A stretch of 64,000 bases of DNA, taken from positions 1-64,000 of the forward strand of contig JACIXC010000016.1 in assembly GCA_014360655.1 (NCBI GenBank), given 5' to 3'. Of the stretch, positions 34,260 through 43,510 are shown one piece after another. The translations under genes and the position numbers were made by a program. The number at the start of each line of letters is the position of its first letter. The stretch's first letter is position 1. The notes under the pieces are model-generated. The model had not been told where the DNA came from, did no database searches, and worked only from the letters and a program-made list of their open reading frames with translations. The stretch comes from Actinomycetota bacterium (GTDB taxonomy: Bacteria > Actinomycetota > Geothermincolia > Geothermincolales > RBG-13-55-18).

Positions 34260-34525
34260 ATGCATCACCCCTTCTCGATACTCGGACCTGTCTCGACCCT
34301 GCCGCGGCCCTTGCCGGCCGCCTTTTCAAAAGCCCCACGCCCCCGTCGGCGAAGGCGGGTGGTCCTTGCCCCGCCGGCTCGACGCGTTACCCGGTCAGAA
34401 GAGATCTCATTCTCGAGAATCTCCCCATCTCGTTCGATTCTCCCGAGCTTGTATGGACAGACGAACGCTGAAACCTAACAAAACAGCCAATTTTAACTTA
34501 TATCACGAAATCCAATCCAAGTAAA

Positions 34526-34559
34526 ACTTTCCCGGGAAATTAAGACTTCCCCGGGAAAT
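34526..34559. promoter_or_regulatory. Paired 15-bp operator-like repeats in a divergent promoter region
   Basis: ACTTTCCCGGGAAAT at 34526-34540 and ACTTCCCCGGGAAAT at 34545-34559 are direct repeats 19 bp apart, each centred on a CCCGGG palindrome. They lie in the 700-bp, AT-rich gap (34,260-34,966) between two divergently transcribed gene groups, where no gene is evident. The layout suits a dimeric regulator binding two sites on nearly the same face of the DNA. A TATAAT at 34972-34977 lies next to the start of the following gene. Confidence 0.4.
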
Positions 34560-34966
34560 CCCTTGCTCGCGCTATCCCAGGCCCGTTTCTGCTCATGATT
34601 TTTCTACTCTTTTCTACTTTTATACTCATAATATTTATACGTTTATACGCCTAATGGGATTTATTCCCTCTCATGTTCATAATTTTCATGCGCTTAATGG
34701 TATTTGTTCCCCGTTAACCTCCGGGTCAAACCCGCGCCCTGGCTCCCGAAAACCGTTCACCCGGGCACACCCCGAAAAGCGCCACCCCCATGGGCCACCC
34801 CCATGGCCGTGAATCCCCCATGCACCGCCATGCGGGACCGCGCTGCCCAGTACGTCTCCACGCGCGCAGTAGAGTTCCAGGGACCGCCCCTCGCGTTTCT
34901 ACCCGGGAAACCGAGGGCTATTAAGGAACTATTAAGGACGTACATATAAATCGAGGACCATGATGA

Positions 34967-37900
34967 ATGTATATAATAGGGATGGACCGACGGGAGAAGG
35001 ACGCGGCGATGGAAGCAAGGAACAGCCTCATCCGTAAGGGACGCGTGCCGGCGTGCCGCCCGGCGGGAAAGGCTGGCATGGCCGGCCGGGAACTGACGGG
35101 CAAGAGGTGCCGGGATGCCGCGGGGCGCACGCTCCGCCCCGTGGGCTTTCTCCCTGACCGGTTCCCTGCGCAGGCCAGGGCACGGCGCCGCGACGCGAGG
35201 GACGCGAGGGGCACGGCGGGCTCCGGGGGAGCTAAGGCGTCCGGGACCCGCAGGACCGGGGCCCCCAGGACCGGGGCTCCCAGGGCCGGGGCTCCCGGGC
35301 GACATCCCCTCCGGCGCTTCCCGGCCCTCTTCTCATCGCATGCAGTCCCCGCCTCGCTTGCAGCACCCGCCCAGCGCGCTGCCCTTTTCGCTCCACGCAC
35401 GGCCTTTTTCGCTTCGCGCAAGGCTCCCGCATCGCGCGTGGCCCTACTCGCCTCGCGCGCGGCCCTCCTCTCCGTGACGCTCCTCTTCATGCTCGTGACC
35501 TGCGCCCTCCCCTGCCTCGGCGGAGCCCCGTCCCGTCCTCAGGTGGGAGGAGGCGAGGAAGCCGCGAAAGCCGCCCCCGCCAACGTCAACGACATCTCCG
35601 GCTCAGACGCCGACCACGCCTTCCTGGTGGGGAGCGGCGGAGCCGTCTACCGCACTAACGACGGAGGCGCCACCTGGATACCGCAGGACTCCGGCACCGG
35701 CGAGGAGCTGCTGGCGGTTTCCGTGCCCCCCGCGTGGGAGGCGAGCGGGAACGCCCCACCGGCCGGCGTGGCCTGGGCCTGCGGCCGCCGGGGCACCGTC
35801 CTGCGCACCACCGACGGCGGGGCCACCTGGGAGAGGCTGGAAGCGGGCACCGCCCGGGACGTACACGACATCTCCTCCCCGGACGCGGACACCGCCTGGG
35901 CGGTGGCTGGGGGGCCGGACGAAAAACCACTGGTGCTGCGCACCACCGACGGCGGCGCCACCTGGGAGCACCTGGACCCGGGCAACCTCAACCCCCTGCG
36001 GTGCATAGCGGCCCTGGACCGGGACACCGCCCTCGCCGCGGGGGAGAACGGCACCGCCCTCCTCACCACCGACGGAGGCGCCACCTGGGCCCTGCAGGAC
36101 ACGGGCACCGCCGATCACCTGGTATCCCTTTCCATGGCAGGGGATGGAAACACGGCTTTCCTCTACGCCGTGGGGGACGCGGGCATGCTGGTTAAGGCGG
36201 CATGGGGAGGCGAAGGTGCAGCCCAGGAAGGCGAAGGAGCAGCCGGGGCAAGCGAGGGAGCTACCGAAACAAGCGAAGGCGCAGCCCAGGCAAGCGAAGA
36301 AGCAGCCGGGACAAGCGGAGGTTCGGCCCACGAACGCCCCTCCCTCCTCGCCTGGTCCGCGGTGAACACGGGAGCGAGGTCAACCCCCTGCGCCGTGTGC
36401 GCCCTGGACGCCGCCTGCGCGTGGGTCGCCGGCAGCGGCGGCTTCCTCCGCCGCACCACGGACGGTGGCGCCACCTGGGAGCAGCGCGATACCGGGAGGG
36501 GCGAGGACATCCTGGCCCTCTTCGCCCCCGACCGCGAGAACCTGTGGGCGGCGGGCGCCAACGGCCTGGTGCTGCGCAGCTACGACGGCGGCGCCACCTG
36601 GGTCCCCCAGTACGTGGGGGACGGGCGCACCCTCCTCGACGTGCACGCCCCGGATGCGAACACCGCCTGGGCGGCGGGGGAAGGAGGGGCCGCCCTGGTC
36701 ACCGTGGACGGCGGCTTCACCTGGACGCCGGCTTACCCGGGGACGGCGAAGGACCTTTACGGCGTGGCCGCGGCGGACGCGGCGAACGCCTGGCTGGCGG
36801 GCAAGGACGGCGTCATCCTGCGCACCAGGGACGGCGGCAGGAGCTGGGAGGAGCAGCCCTCGCGCACCGCCTATGACCTGCGTGACGTATCCTGCGTGGA
36901 CGCCTCCGTCGCCTGGGCCGTGGGCCGGCGCGGGGTTATCGTGCGCACCTTCGACGAGGGCTACACCTGGTACCGGCAGGACCGCGAGGAGGGGCCGGAC
37001 CTCCTCTCGGTGTGCGCCGTGGACGCCTCCGTGGCCTGGGCCGTGGGCCGCGAGGGCACCGCCCTGCGCACCACCGACGGCGGCGAGACCTGGCAGGGGC
37101 TGGAAACGGGCACGGACCGGGACCTCCTCTCGGTGTGCGCCGTGGACGCTTCCGTGGCCTGGGCCGTGGGCCGCGAGGGCACCGCCCTGCGCACCACCGA
37201 CGGCGGCGCCACCTGGGAGGAGCTGGATACCGGCGCCCCCGCCGGCGCGCACCTCACAGCCGTCTCCGCAAGCGACCCCGACCACGCCTGGGTATGCGGC
37301 GAGGGCGGCTTCCTGGCCCGCACCACCGACGGCGGCGCCACCTGGGAAAGGCTGGAAACGGGCACCGCGCGCGACCTCCACGGCGTGACCTCCCCGGGCG
37401 GGGACACCGCCTGGGCGGTGGGTTGGCGGGGCACCATCCTCCACTACCGCTCGACCCCCCGCCTGGACGCCCTGGGCCCCGCCACCGCGGAGGCCGGGGG
37501 CGTGGTCACCCTGGTGGGCCTGGCCTTCGGCGCGGGCGGCGAGGGCTCCTCGGTGTCCTTCGGGAAGGCGAAGGCCGTGGACTACCGGGCCTGGGGCGAC
37601 CGCCTCATCAAGGTGGCCATCCCCCCCGCCGCGGGGACCCGCGAGGAGGTCTCGGTGACCACTCCCCTCGGGACCTCCGCGTCCCGTCCCCTGGTTATCC
37701 TCCCCAGGCTGAGGGGGGTGAGCCCCCGCTACTGTTTCGCGGGAGGGCACCTCACCCTGGCGGGGGCTTCCTTCGGCGAGGAACAGGGGGATTCCTACGT
37801 GACCATGGGAAAGGCCAGGGTGGGCGAGTACGTCTACTGGTCCAACAACTACGTCAAGTTCAAGGTGCCCGGCGGCCTGCCCTCCCAGGTTGAGGTCACC

Positions 37901-39304
37901 GTGACCACCCCCTCGGGGACCTCCAACGCCCTGCGGGTGTCGGTGGTGCCCGGGCCCCAGCCTCCCGGGGCGGCCGCCCGCCCCCGCGTCGATTTCCTGG
38001 ACCCCCCCTCCGCCCTGCGGGGAGCGGAGGTGAGGATACTGGGCTCCGGCTTCGGCGCCGAGCGCGGCTCGTCCTACGTCTCCTTCGGGGACGCGAGGGC
38101 CGAGGAGTACCTCTCCTGGGGGGACGGCGTGGTGGTGGCGCGCGTGCCCGCGGGTGCCAAGGGCCCCCTCAAGGTCAGGGTGACCACCCCCGCGGGAACC
38201 TCCAACGCCGTGGACTTCACCGCCCTGGTGCTCCCATCCATCCAGTCCCTCTCCCCCTCCTCGGGGCCGCAGGGGACCCTGGTGGAGATAAGGGGTGAGG
38301 GCTTCGGCCCCCACGAGGGGCCCCGTAACTACGTCTCCTTCGGGGACGTCAAGCCCTCCGTCTACGAGTACTGGTCGGAGGGACGCGTGGTGGTCAAGGT
38401 CCCCTCCGGGATCGCCGTGGGCACCACGGTGGCGGTGACGGTGACCACCCCCCTGGGGACCTCGGCACCGGCCGCCTTTTACCTGCGCCGGCCGCACCTG
38501 CGGGGGGTGACCGCCGCGGGCGGGACCGCCTACGCCTGCGGGGAGCGCGGCACGGCGCTCAGGTCCTCCGACGGGGGAGCTTCCTGGGAGGGACTGGAAA
38601 CGGGCACCACGGCGTGGCTCCACGGCATAAGCGCCTCCTCGCCCACACTGGCCTGGGCCGTGGGCGAGGGGGGCGTCATCCTCAAGACGAACGACGGCGG
38701 GGCCACCTGGGTCCCCCAGGTCTCGGGGACCGGCGGCACCCTGCACGCGGTCGCCGCCGTGGACGCCTCCACCGCCTGGGCGGTTGGGGAGGGGGGAGTC
38801 ATCCTGAGGACGGACGACGGAGGGGCCACCTGGACCCCCCAGGCCTCCGGCACCGGGGCCACCCTGCGCTCCGTGTGCGCGGTGAGCGGAAGCGTCGCCT
38901 GGGCAGTGGGCTCGGGCGGGGTGATCCTCAGGACCGCGGACGGCGGCGCCACCTGGACCCCCCAGAACTCCCGCACCACCGCCGCCCTTTACGGCGTGAG
39001 CGCCGTGGACGCATCCGTGGCCTGGGCCGTGGGCGAGGGGGGCGTCATCCTGAGGACGGACGACGGCGGCGCCACCTGGACCACCCAGGCCTCCGGCACG
39101 GGGGCCACCCTGCGCGCCGTGGCCGCCGCCAACCCCTTCCAGGCCTGGGCCGTGGGTTCGGGCGGGGTGATCCTCAGGACCGCGGACGGCGGGGCCACCT
39201 GGACCCCCGCGGGAAGCGCGCCGGCCGACCTCCACGGCGTGACCGCCGTGGGCGCCTGCGCCCTGGCGGTGGGCGACAACGGCACCACCAAAACCCTCCC
39301 CTAA
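34967..39304 (+). CDS. Giant exported YCF48/BNR beta-propeller protein with IPT/TIG domains
   Basis: A 1,445-codon frame. Residues ~205-825 are YCF48/BNR-type blades carrying the repeated [TN]DGGATWE motif and AWAVG. About residues 830-1175 hold four IPT/TIG-like Ig domains (ending V[TS]VTTPLGTS or similar), and another set of YCF48 blades fills the rest. A Gly/Ala/Glu-rich linker (about bases 36200-36330) interrupts one propeller. The first ~150 residues are Arg/Ala/Pro-rich low complexity ahead of a hydrophobic segment (LLSVTLLFMLVTCALP). The true start may therefore be internal, for example GTG 35438; ATG 34982 is another option. The closest look-alike blades in this window are in the FG-GAP protein. 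Likely a cell-surface binding protein; no enzyme motif seen. Confidence 0.72.
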   Translation: MYIIGMDRREKDAAMEARNSLIRKGRVPACRPAGKAGMAGRELTGKRCRDAAGRTLRPVGFLPDRFPAQARARRRDARDARGTAGSGGAKASGTRRTGAPRTGAPRAGAPGRHPLRRFPALFSSHAVPASLAAPAQRAALFAPRTAFFASRKAPASRVALLASRAALLSVTLLFMLVTCALPCLGGAPSRPQVGGGEEAAKAAPANVNDISGSDADHAFLVGSGGAVYRTNDGGATWIPQDSGTGEELLAVSVPPAWEASGNAPPAGVAWACGRRGTVLRTTDGGATWERLEAGTARDVHDISSPDADTAWAVAGGPDEKPLVLRTTDGGATWEHLDPGNLNPLRCIAALDRDTALAAGENGTALLTTDGGATWALQDTGTADHLVSLSMAGDGNTAFLYAVGDAGMLVKAAWGGEGAAQEGEGAAGASEGATETSEGAAQASEEAAGTSGGSAHERPSLLAWSAVNTGARSTPCAVCALDAACAWVAGSGGFLRRTTDGGATWEQRDTGRGEDILALFAPDRENLWAAGANGLVLRSYDGGATWVPQYVGDGRTLLDVHAPDANTAWAAGEGGAALVTVDGGFTWTPAYPGTAKDLYGVAAADAANAWLAGKDGVILRTRDGGRSWEEQPSRTAYDLRDVSCVDASVAWAVGRRGVIVRTFDEGYTWYRQDREEGPDLLSVCAVDASVAWAVGREGTALRTTDGGETWQGLETGTDRDLLSVCAVDASVAWAVGREGTALRTTDGGATWEELDTGAPAGAHLTAVSASDPDHAWVCGEGGFLARTTDGGATWERLETGTARDLHGVTSPGGDTAWAVGWRGTILHYRSTPRLDALGPATAEAGGVVTLVGLAFGAGGEGSSVSFGKAKAVDYRAWGDRLIKVAIPPAAGTREEVSVTTPLGTSASRPLVILPRLRGVSPRYCFAGGHLTLAGASFGEEQGDSYVTMGKARVGEYVYWSNNYVKFKVPGGLPSQVEVTVTTPSGTSNALRVSVVPGPQPPGAAARPRVDFLDPPSALRGAEVRILGSGFGAERGSSYVSFGDARAEEYLSWGDGVVVARVPAGAKGPLKVRVTTPAGTSNAVDFTALVLPSIQSLSPSSGPQGTLVEIRGEGFGPHEGPRNYVSFGDVKPSVYEYWSEGRVVVKVPSGIAVGTTVAVTVTTPLGTSAPAAFYLRRPHLRGVTAAGGTAYACGERGTALRSSDGGASWEGLETGTTAWLHGISASSPTLAWAVGEGGVILKTNDGGATWVPQVSGTGGTLHAVAAVDASTAWAVGEGGVILRTDDGGATWTPQASGTGATLRSVCAVSGSVAWAVGSGGVILRTADGGATWTPQNSRTTAALYGVSAVDASVAWAVGEGGVILRTDDGGATWTTQASGTGATLRAVAAANPFQAWAVGSGGVILRTADGGATWTPAGSAPADLHGVTAVGACALAVGDNGTTKTLP

Positions 39305-39370
39305 CCCCAACCCCCCCTCCTCAAACATCATCGCGTTCACTCATAAATGTCATTGCGAGCACTCATAAAT

Positions 39371-39656
39371 GTCATTGCGAGGAGCGTAAGCGACGAAGCA
39401 ATCTCAATCGCAAAAAACGTCATCGCGAGCGTTCTCTATTTGTCATTGCGAGCACCTTCTTTAACGTCATTGCGAGGAGCGTAAGCGACGAAGCAATCTC
39501 CCCCCGATCCCCGACCCCACCCGTTGACACCGGGAAACGTCATTGCGAGGAGCGTAAGCGACGAAGCAATCTCCCCCGCAAAACCCACCATCGCTAACGT
39601 CCTTGCGAGCGTTCTTTATTTGTCATTGCGAGGAGCGTAAGCGACGAAGCAATCTC
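39371..39656. repeat. Four 35-bp REP-like repeats
   Basis: A 35-bp element, GTCATTGCGAGGAGCGTAAG followed by CGACGAAGCAATCTC, occurs identically at 39371-39405, 39466-39500, 39539-39573 and 39622-39656. Partial copies (GTCATTGCGAGC) lie between them. Its two ends form an imperfect inverted repeat (ATTGCGAGG against CGACGAAGCAAT). It is the same family as the elements at 10.1-10.3 kb and 28.3-28.9 kb. The gap is not coding. Confidence 0.92.
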
Positions 39657-39683
39657 CTCCGCAAAACCCGCCAATCATTGGGG

Positions 39684-39749
39684 TATAATTCGTTCATGTA
39701 TGGAATTGGAGGAGACGCTCAACAAACCCACGTAAGGAGAAGCGCATGA
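39684..39749 (+). promoter_or_regulatory. Promoter and 17-codon leaderless leader ORF coupled to the epimerase
   Basis: A perfect TATAAT at 39684-39689 places the transcript start at about 39696, exactly on an ATG. That ATG opens a 17-codon ORF (39696-39749) whose TGA overlaps the epimerase ATG as ATGA. The epimerase ribosome site (AAGGAGA) lies inside this ORF, so leader translation would directly affect epimerase initiation. Confidence 0.5.
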
Positions 39750-40699
39750 CATCCGACTTCAAGGACATGGCCGTGCTGGTCACCGGGGGAGCCGGCTTCA
39801 TCGGCTCCAACTTGGCCCTGCGCCTGCTGGAGGAAGGGGCCCGGGTGAAGGTGCTCGACGACCTGAGCACCGGGAGGATGGAGAACCTCGAAGAGGCGAA
39901 GGACGACATCGAGTTCATCCGGGGAGACATACGCGACGAGGGGCTCCTCGAGAGAACCCTCAAGGGCGTGGAGGTCGTCTTCCACCAGGCAGCCCTCCCC
40001 TCCGTGCCACGATCCATCGAGGACCCCCTCACCACCCACCAGGTGAACACCACCGGCACCCTGACCCTTCTCCTTGCCGCCCGGGAAGCGGGGGTGAGGA
40101 GGGTGGTCTACGCCTCGTCCTCATCGGTGTACGGCGATTCCCCCACCCTGCCCAAGGTGGAGGACATGCCGCCCGACCCCAAGTCTCCCTACGCCCTCTC
40201 CAAGTACGCAGGGGAGCGCTACTGCCAGCTCTTCACCCGCATCTATGGCCTGGAGACGGTCTCCCTCCGCTATTTCAACGTCTTCGGCCCCCGCCAGGAC
40301 CCCACCTCCCAGTACGCGGCGGTCATCCCCCGCTTCATCACCGGCATCCTCTCCGGGAAGGGGATCACCATCTACGGGGACGGCAAGCAGACCCGGGACT
40401 TCACCTACGTGGAGAACGCCGTGCAGGCCAACCTCAAGGCCGCCCTGGCGGAAGGGGCTGCGGGAGAGGTCTTCAACGTCGCCTGCGGCAAGAGCATCAC
40501 CGTCCACGAACTGGCCCTCTTCCTCATGGACGAGCTGGGCAGGGAAGTTCCCATCGAATGGGCTCCCCCCCGCCCCGGCGAGGTCCGCGACTCCCTCGCC
40601 TCCATCACCAAAGCTTTAAATGGCCTGGCCTACACCCCAGCATTCGATGTCAGGCAAGGACTTAAGAAAGCCGTCGCTTGGTACGGGAACAGGGATTAA
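39746..40699 (+). CDS. NAD-dependent UDP-sugar 4-epimerase/dehydratase
   Basis: A 317-residue extended SDR. It has the NAD-binding GGAGFIGSN at 14-22, the DD that binds the adenine ribose (VLDDLSTG), the catalytic SSSSVYG and YALSK (Tyr-x3-Lys) motifs, and the substrate-binding RYFNVFGPRQDP. This set is typical of UDP-GlcNAc/UDP-Glc 4-epimerases of the WbpP/GalE-like group, which supply galacto-configured sugars for surface polysaccharide. AAGGAG precedes ATG 39746. It opens the polysaccharide island but still has the GC-rich style of the left part of the window, unlike the AT-rich genes after 41 kb. The exact substrate cannot be fixed by eye. Confidence 0.85.
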   Translation: MTSDFKDMAVLVTGGAGFIGSNLALRLLEEGARVKVLDDLSTGRMENLEEAKDDIEFIRGDIRDEGLLERTLKGVEVVFHQAALPSVPRSIEDPLTTHQVNTTGTLTLLLAAREAGVRRVVYASSSSVYGDSPTLPKVEDMPPDPKSPYALSKYAGERYCQLFTRIYGLETVSLRYFNVFGPRQDPTSQYAAVIPRFITGILSGKGITIYGDGKQTRDFTYVENAVQANLKAALAEGAAGEVFNVACGKSITVHELALFLMDELGREVPIEWAPPRPGEVRDSLASITKALNGLAYTPAFDVRQGLKKAVAWYGNRD

Positions 40700-40713
40700 C
40701 GCCAACTCAGCAC

Positions 40714-41060
40714 TCACCGCCTCCAGGCCCTCAGCCTGCTCTTCACCGCTCGGTAAACCATTAGATCTTCCTCCGAATAGCTCCTGGTTAACAACGTTAT
40801 GATTACTCCTACAATCAGAAGGATGGGATAACATGCCAGCACCAGCCACTTGGAGTGCGCTACCATGGAGCGCAGGGGAAGGTAAAGCCCTCCGCTTGTC
40901 GCAGGAAACCATATCATCAACCCTAAAATGGAGAAGATTAAGAAGAATGAGCTCAAGGTGAACGGTGCCCCCCTTTTTTGCTATAAAAGAAGGAGGATGG
41001 GGGAAAAAGCGACCCAAGCGGTCATGGTCCCATACGAAGGAAGGCAAGAAGAGGCCCGGA
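40714..41060 (-). pseudogene. Remnant of a membrane protein, perhaps a flippase C-terminus
   Basis: The minus frame ending at 40714 encodes hydrophobic helices (SSFFLIFSILGLMIWFPA and WLVLACYPILLIVGVIITLL) and a charged tail ending SRLRAWRR, the look of the last helices of a Wzx-type or other multi-spanning protein. Upstream in the same frame more hydrophobic sequence (TAWVAFSPILLLL) is cut by a TAG, and homology-like sequence fades by about 41,060. It sits exactly where GC-rich DNA gives way to AT-rich DNA. Bases 41,061-41,256 are AT-rich with no gene. Identity is uncertain. Confidence 0.4.
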
Positions 41061-41256
41061 GACATGGCTTGATAAGAATTAAGCCCCTACTCGAGTCAAT
41101 GTGTAATAACCCTATGTGTAAGATGTCCTTATAGGCCTATCCGGTTAGACAAAGATAGCGTGTTAAGAGTTTATCGGGATGAGATGCCAATTTTGTGAAA
41201 AGCATCCCTATTCAGGTTGAGTTTGAAAGATTAAGACTTATCATTAAAATATTACT

Positions 41257-42039
41257 ATGATCTATTTTGGGAGAGCTGCTTTTCTGTTAAGCAAGCCGGG
41301 CATTAAGAGCCAACTTCTATCTTTCTATAAGAGGTTGTTTGGAGAAATCGATCCGCATTCTCTCATACGCTGGAGAGCGATCTGGCCTATGATTGAGAAG
41401 GCGGAGAAAACCCTAGATGTAGGGTGTGGTAACGGAATTTTCACCTTCGACCTAGCAAAAAAGGCAAACGGCAATGTGATAGGATTAACCTACATTAAGA
41501 AAGAACTAGAATATTCGACGAGATTAAAAGAGGCATATGAATTAAGATACAACAAATGTAATGTGGACTTTTTAATAGGGGACATCCTTGAACTGGAAAA
41601 GCTTGATACGCTTTTTGGACAAGTGCTGTGTGTTGATGTAATAGAACATATCGAGAATGACAAGGAGGCATTTTCCCAGATGTATAGAGTGTTGAAGCCA
41701 GGCGGTTGCCTTGTTCTTTCTACCATAACAAAGGAATATCCCAAGTATTTTGGGTACAAGTTCCATAGGGCAATTGGTCATGTCAGGGAGGGATATTCTC
41801 TGAGAGATTTGCGGCAATTATTGGAGGCAGTTGGCTTTGAGGTTGAAGAAACTATATACCATAGTAAGTCAATAGCTAAGCCAATAGGCATTCTTTTTTA
41901 TAAACGGGAGATTTTGCGAGCTCACCCATTGGTGATGTATGTAATTCATCCCCTCCTTTCCGTATTAAGTTTGCTGGACCCCGTTTTTCCAAATAAGAAC
42001 CCTCTGGGAATTGCAGTAAAAGCAAGAAAGGTTACTTGA
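41257..42039 (+). CDS. SAM-dependent class I methyltransferase
   Basis: A 260-residue protein with the SAM-binding motif I LDVGCGNGIF, an acidic loop (VIGLTY... and FLIGDILE), motif IV-like VLCVDVIEHIEN and post-motif LKPGGCLVLST. These match Methyltransf_11/UbiE-like small-molecule methylases common in polysaccharide islands. The C-terminal ~60 residues (HPLVMYVIHPLLSVLSLLD) are hydrophobic and may touch the membrane. The likely role is methylation of a sugar or lipid-linked intermediate, but the acceptor is unknown. It is the first gene with the AT-rich style of the island; a Wzx gene follows after 40 nt. Confidence 0.75.
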   Translation: MIYFGRAAFLLSKPGIKSQLLSFYKRLFGEIDPHSLIRWRAIWPMIEKAEKTLDVGCGNGIFTFDLAKKANGNVIGLTYIKKELEYSTRLKEAYELRYNKCNVDFLIGDILELEKLDTLFGQVLCVDVIEHIENDKEAFSQMYRVLKPGGCLVLSTITKEYPKYFGYKFHRAIGHVREGYSLRDLRQLLEAVGFEVEETIYHSKSIAKPIGILFYKREILRAHPLVMYVIHPLLSVLSLLDPVFPNKNPLGIAVKARKVT

Positions 42040-42079
42040 CAGTATGCGTGAGAAGCCACGTAGTGGTATATATTAACTC

Positions 42080-43510
42080 ATGAAAACGACTGGTGCTCGG
42101 GCGCTAAGTAATATAACCTCTTTGGTGGCATCAACTATAATAGCCGAGGCAATCGGCTTTGTTACCGTCGCTTTCTTGGCAAGAAAGCTAACCGCGGTTG
42201 GGTTTGGGCGTTTGGCTTTCGCGCAGGCAATTCTCGCCTATTTTGTGCTGTTGGGTGACTTTGGTCTCAATCTATTCGGTACCCGCGAAGTCGCAAGGGA
42301 CAGAGGTAATATACGGAAAATCGTAAACGGGGTGGTGACTCTCCAAGGTACTCTATCAATCATTGCTGCGGCGTTAATGTTGTTATTCGCCATTCTTATA
42401 CATAGACCCTCAGAGGATAAGTCCATCATTATGCTTTACGCAATCACCATTATCCTCACAGGCATCTCTATTGACTGGGCGTTCAGGGGCTTGGAGCGCA
42501 TGGTGATTGTAGCCTATTCGCGGATTTTCAGGGCTCTGCTTTACGCAGGCCTTGTCTTTCTGCTTGTAAAGGACCAGTCGGATATCCTGAATGTTCCGCT
42601 TAATGCTATAATCAGCGCTGCTCTATCTGTAGCGGTCATGGCGGTAATATATATACGGAAATACGGTTGGATAAAGCCTTATTTCAATCTGAAGTTCTCT
42701 AAATATGCTTTAATGACAGGGATTCCTTTTTTCTTTTCCATAGTATTGATACGAATATATTACAATCTAGACACGGTGATGCTTGGTTTTATGAAGTCCG
42801 ACGAGATGGTAGGTCTATATAACGCAGCCTATAAGATAATCCTCGTAATCTTAGGGTTGGGAAGCCTTCTGCAGGAGGCATTCTTTCCCCTGTACTCGCG
42901 ATATTATAAAGAATCGAGAGAGAAACTTCAAATATTGTTGAATATCTCAGAGAAGGTATATGCAACCATTGCTCTTCCGATTGGAGTTGGTGGAACTCTG
43001 TTGGCTAAGCCTTTGCTTATACTTATATATGGAAATAACTATGAAGGTGCAACTATACCTTTCCAGATTCTCATATGGACAGTTGTCGTAATTCTCTTCT
43101 CCTTAACGTTCGGGTTTACACTTATGTCTTGTGATATGGAAAGGGCTTATATGTTGGGCGTTGGTTGTGGGGCCCTGGCAAACATCATCCTGAATTCTTT
43201 ACTTATACCTCCGTTTGGAATGACCGGGGCTGCCGTAGCCACGCTTGCTGCGGAAGTGGTTGTAATAATATATATGATTGTAAAGTCAAGGAGAATAGCT
43301 CGAATCCATGTTGAGAAATATATTTTCAGGCCGGCTATTTCTTCCACCGTAATGGGGTTAGCGATTGCATGGTCCGGTCTCCATGTGCTTATAAACATAC
43401 TCATCGGTGCCGTAGTCTATAGCATAGCTTTCGTATTATTGAAGGGGATAACGAGAGATGATGTTATGTTGTTCAAGAGATATGTATTAGGCAGGAGTAT
43501 TAATGGATAA
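42080..43510 (+). CDS. Wzx-type oligosaccharide flippase
   Basis: A 476-residue integral membrane protein with 12-14 predicted helices. It has the typical opening of the polysaccharide-export MATE/MVF superfamily (NITSLVASTIIAEAIGFVTVAFLARKLTAVGFGRLAFAQ region) and the GLYNAAYKI motif in its middle. It should move lipid-linked repeat units from the inner to the outer face of the membrane for Wzy polymerisation. The gene overlaps the next one by 8 nt (stop at 43508-43510, ATG at 43503), so the two are coupled. Family membership is clear; substrate is not readable. Confidence 0.85.
   Translation: MKTTGARALSNITSLVASTIIAEAIGFVTVAFLARKLTAVGFGRLAFAQAILAYFVLLGDFGLNLFGTREVARDRGNIRKIVNGVVTLQGTLSIIAAALMLLFAILIHRPSEDKSIIMLYAITIILTGISIDWAFRGLERMVIVAYSRIFRALLYAGLVFLLVKDQSDILNVPLNAIISAALSVAVMAVIYIRKYGWIKPYFNLKFSKYALMTGIPFFFSIVLIRIYYNLDTVMLGFMKSDEMVGLYNAAYKIILVILGLGSLLQEAFFPLYSRYYKESREKLQILLNISEKVYATIALPIGVGGTLLAKPLLILIYGNNYEGATIPFQILIWTVVVILFSLTFGFTLMSCDMERAYMLGVGCGALANIILNSLLIPPFGMTGAAVATLAAEVVVIIYMIVKSRRIARIHVEKYIFRPAISSTVMGLAIAWSGLHVLINILIGAVVYSIAFVLLKGITRDDVMLFKRYVLGRSING

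Noticed and set aside
36380-39340. 986-codon minus-strand frame opposite the YCF48 protein
   Set aside because: Its periodicity mirrors the plus-strand repeats; Gly/Pro-rich text with no signal peptide or motifs.
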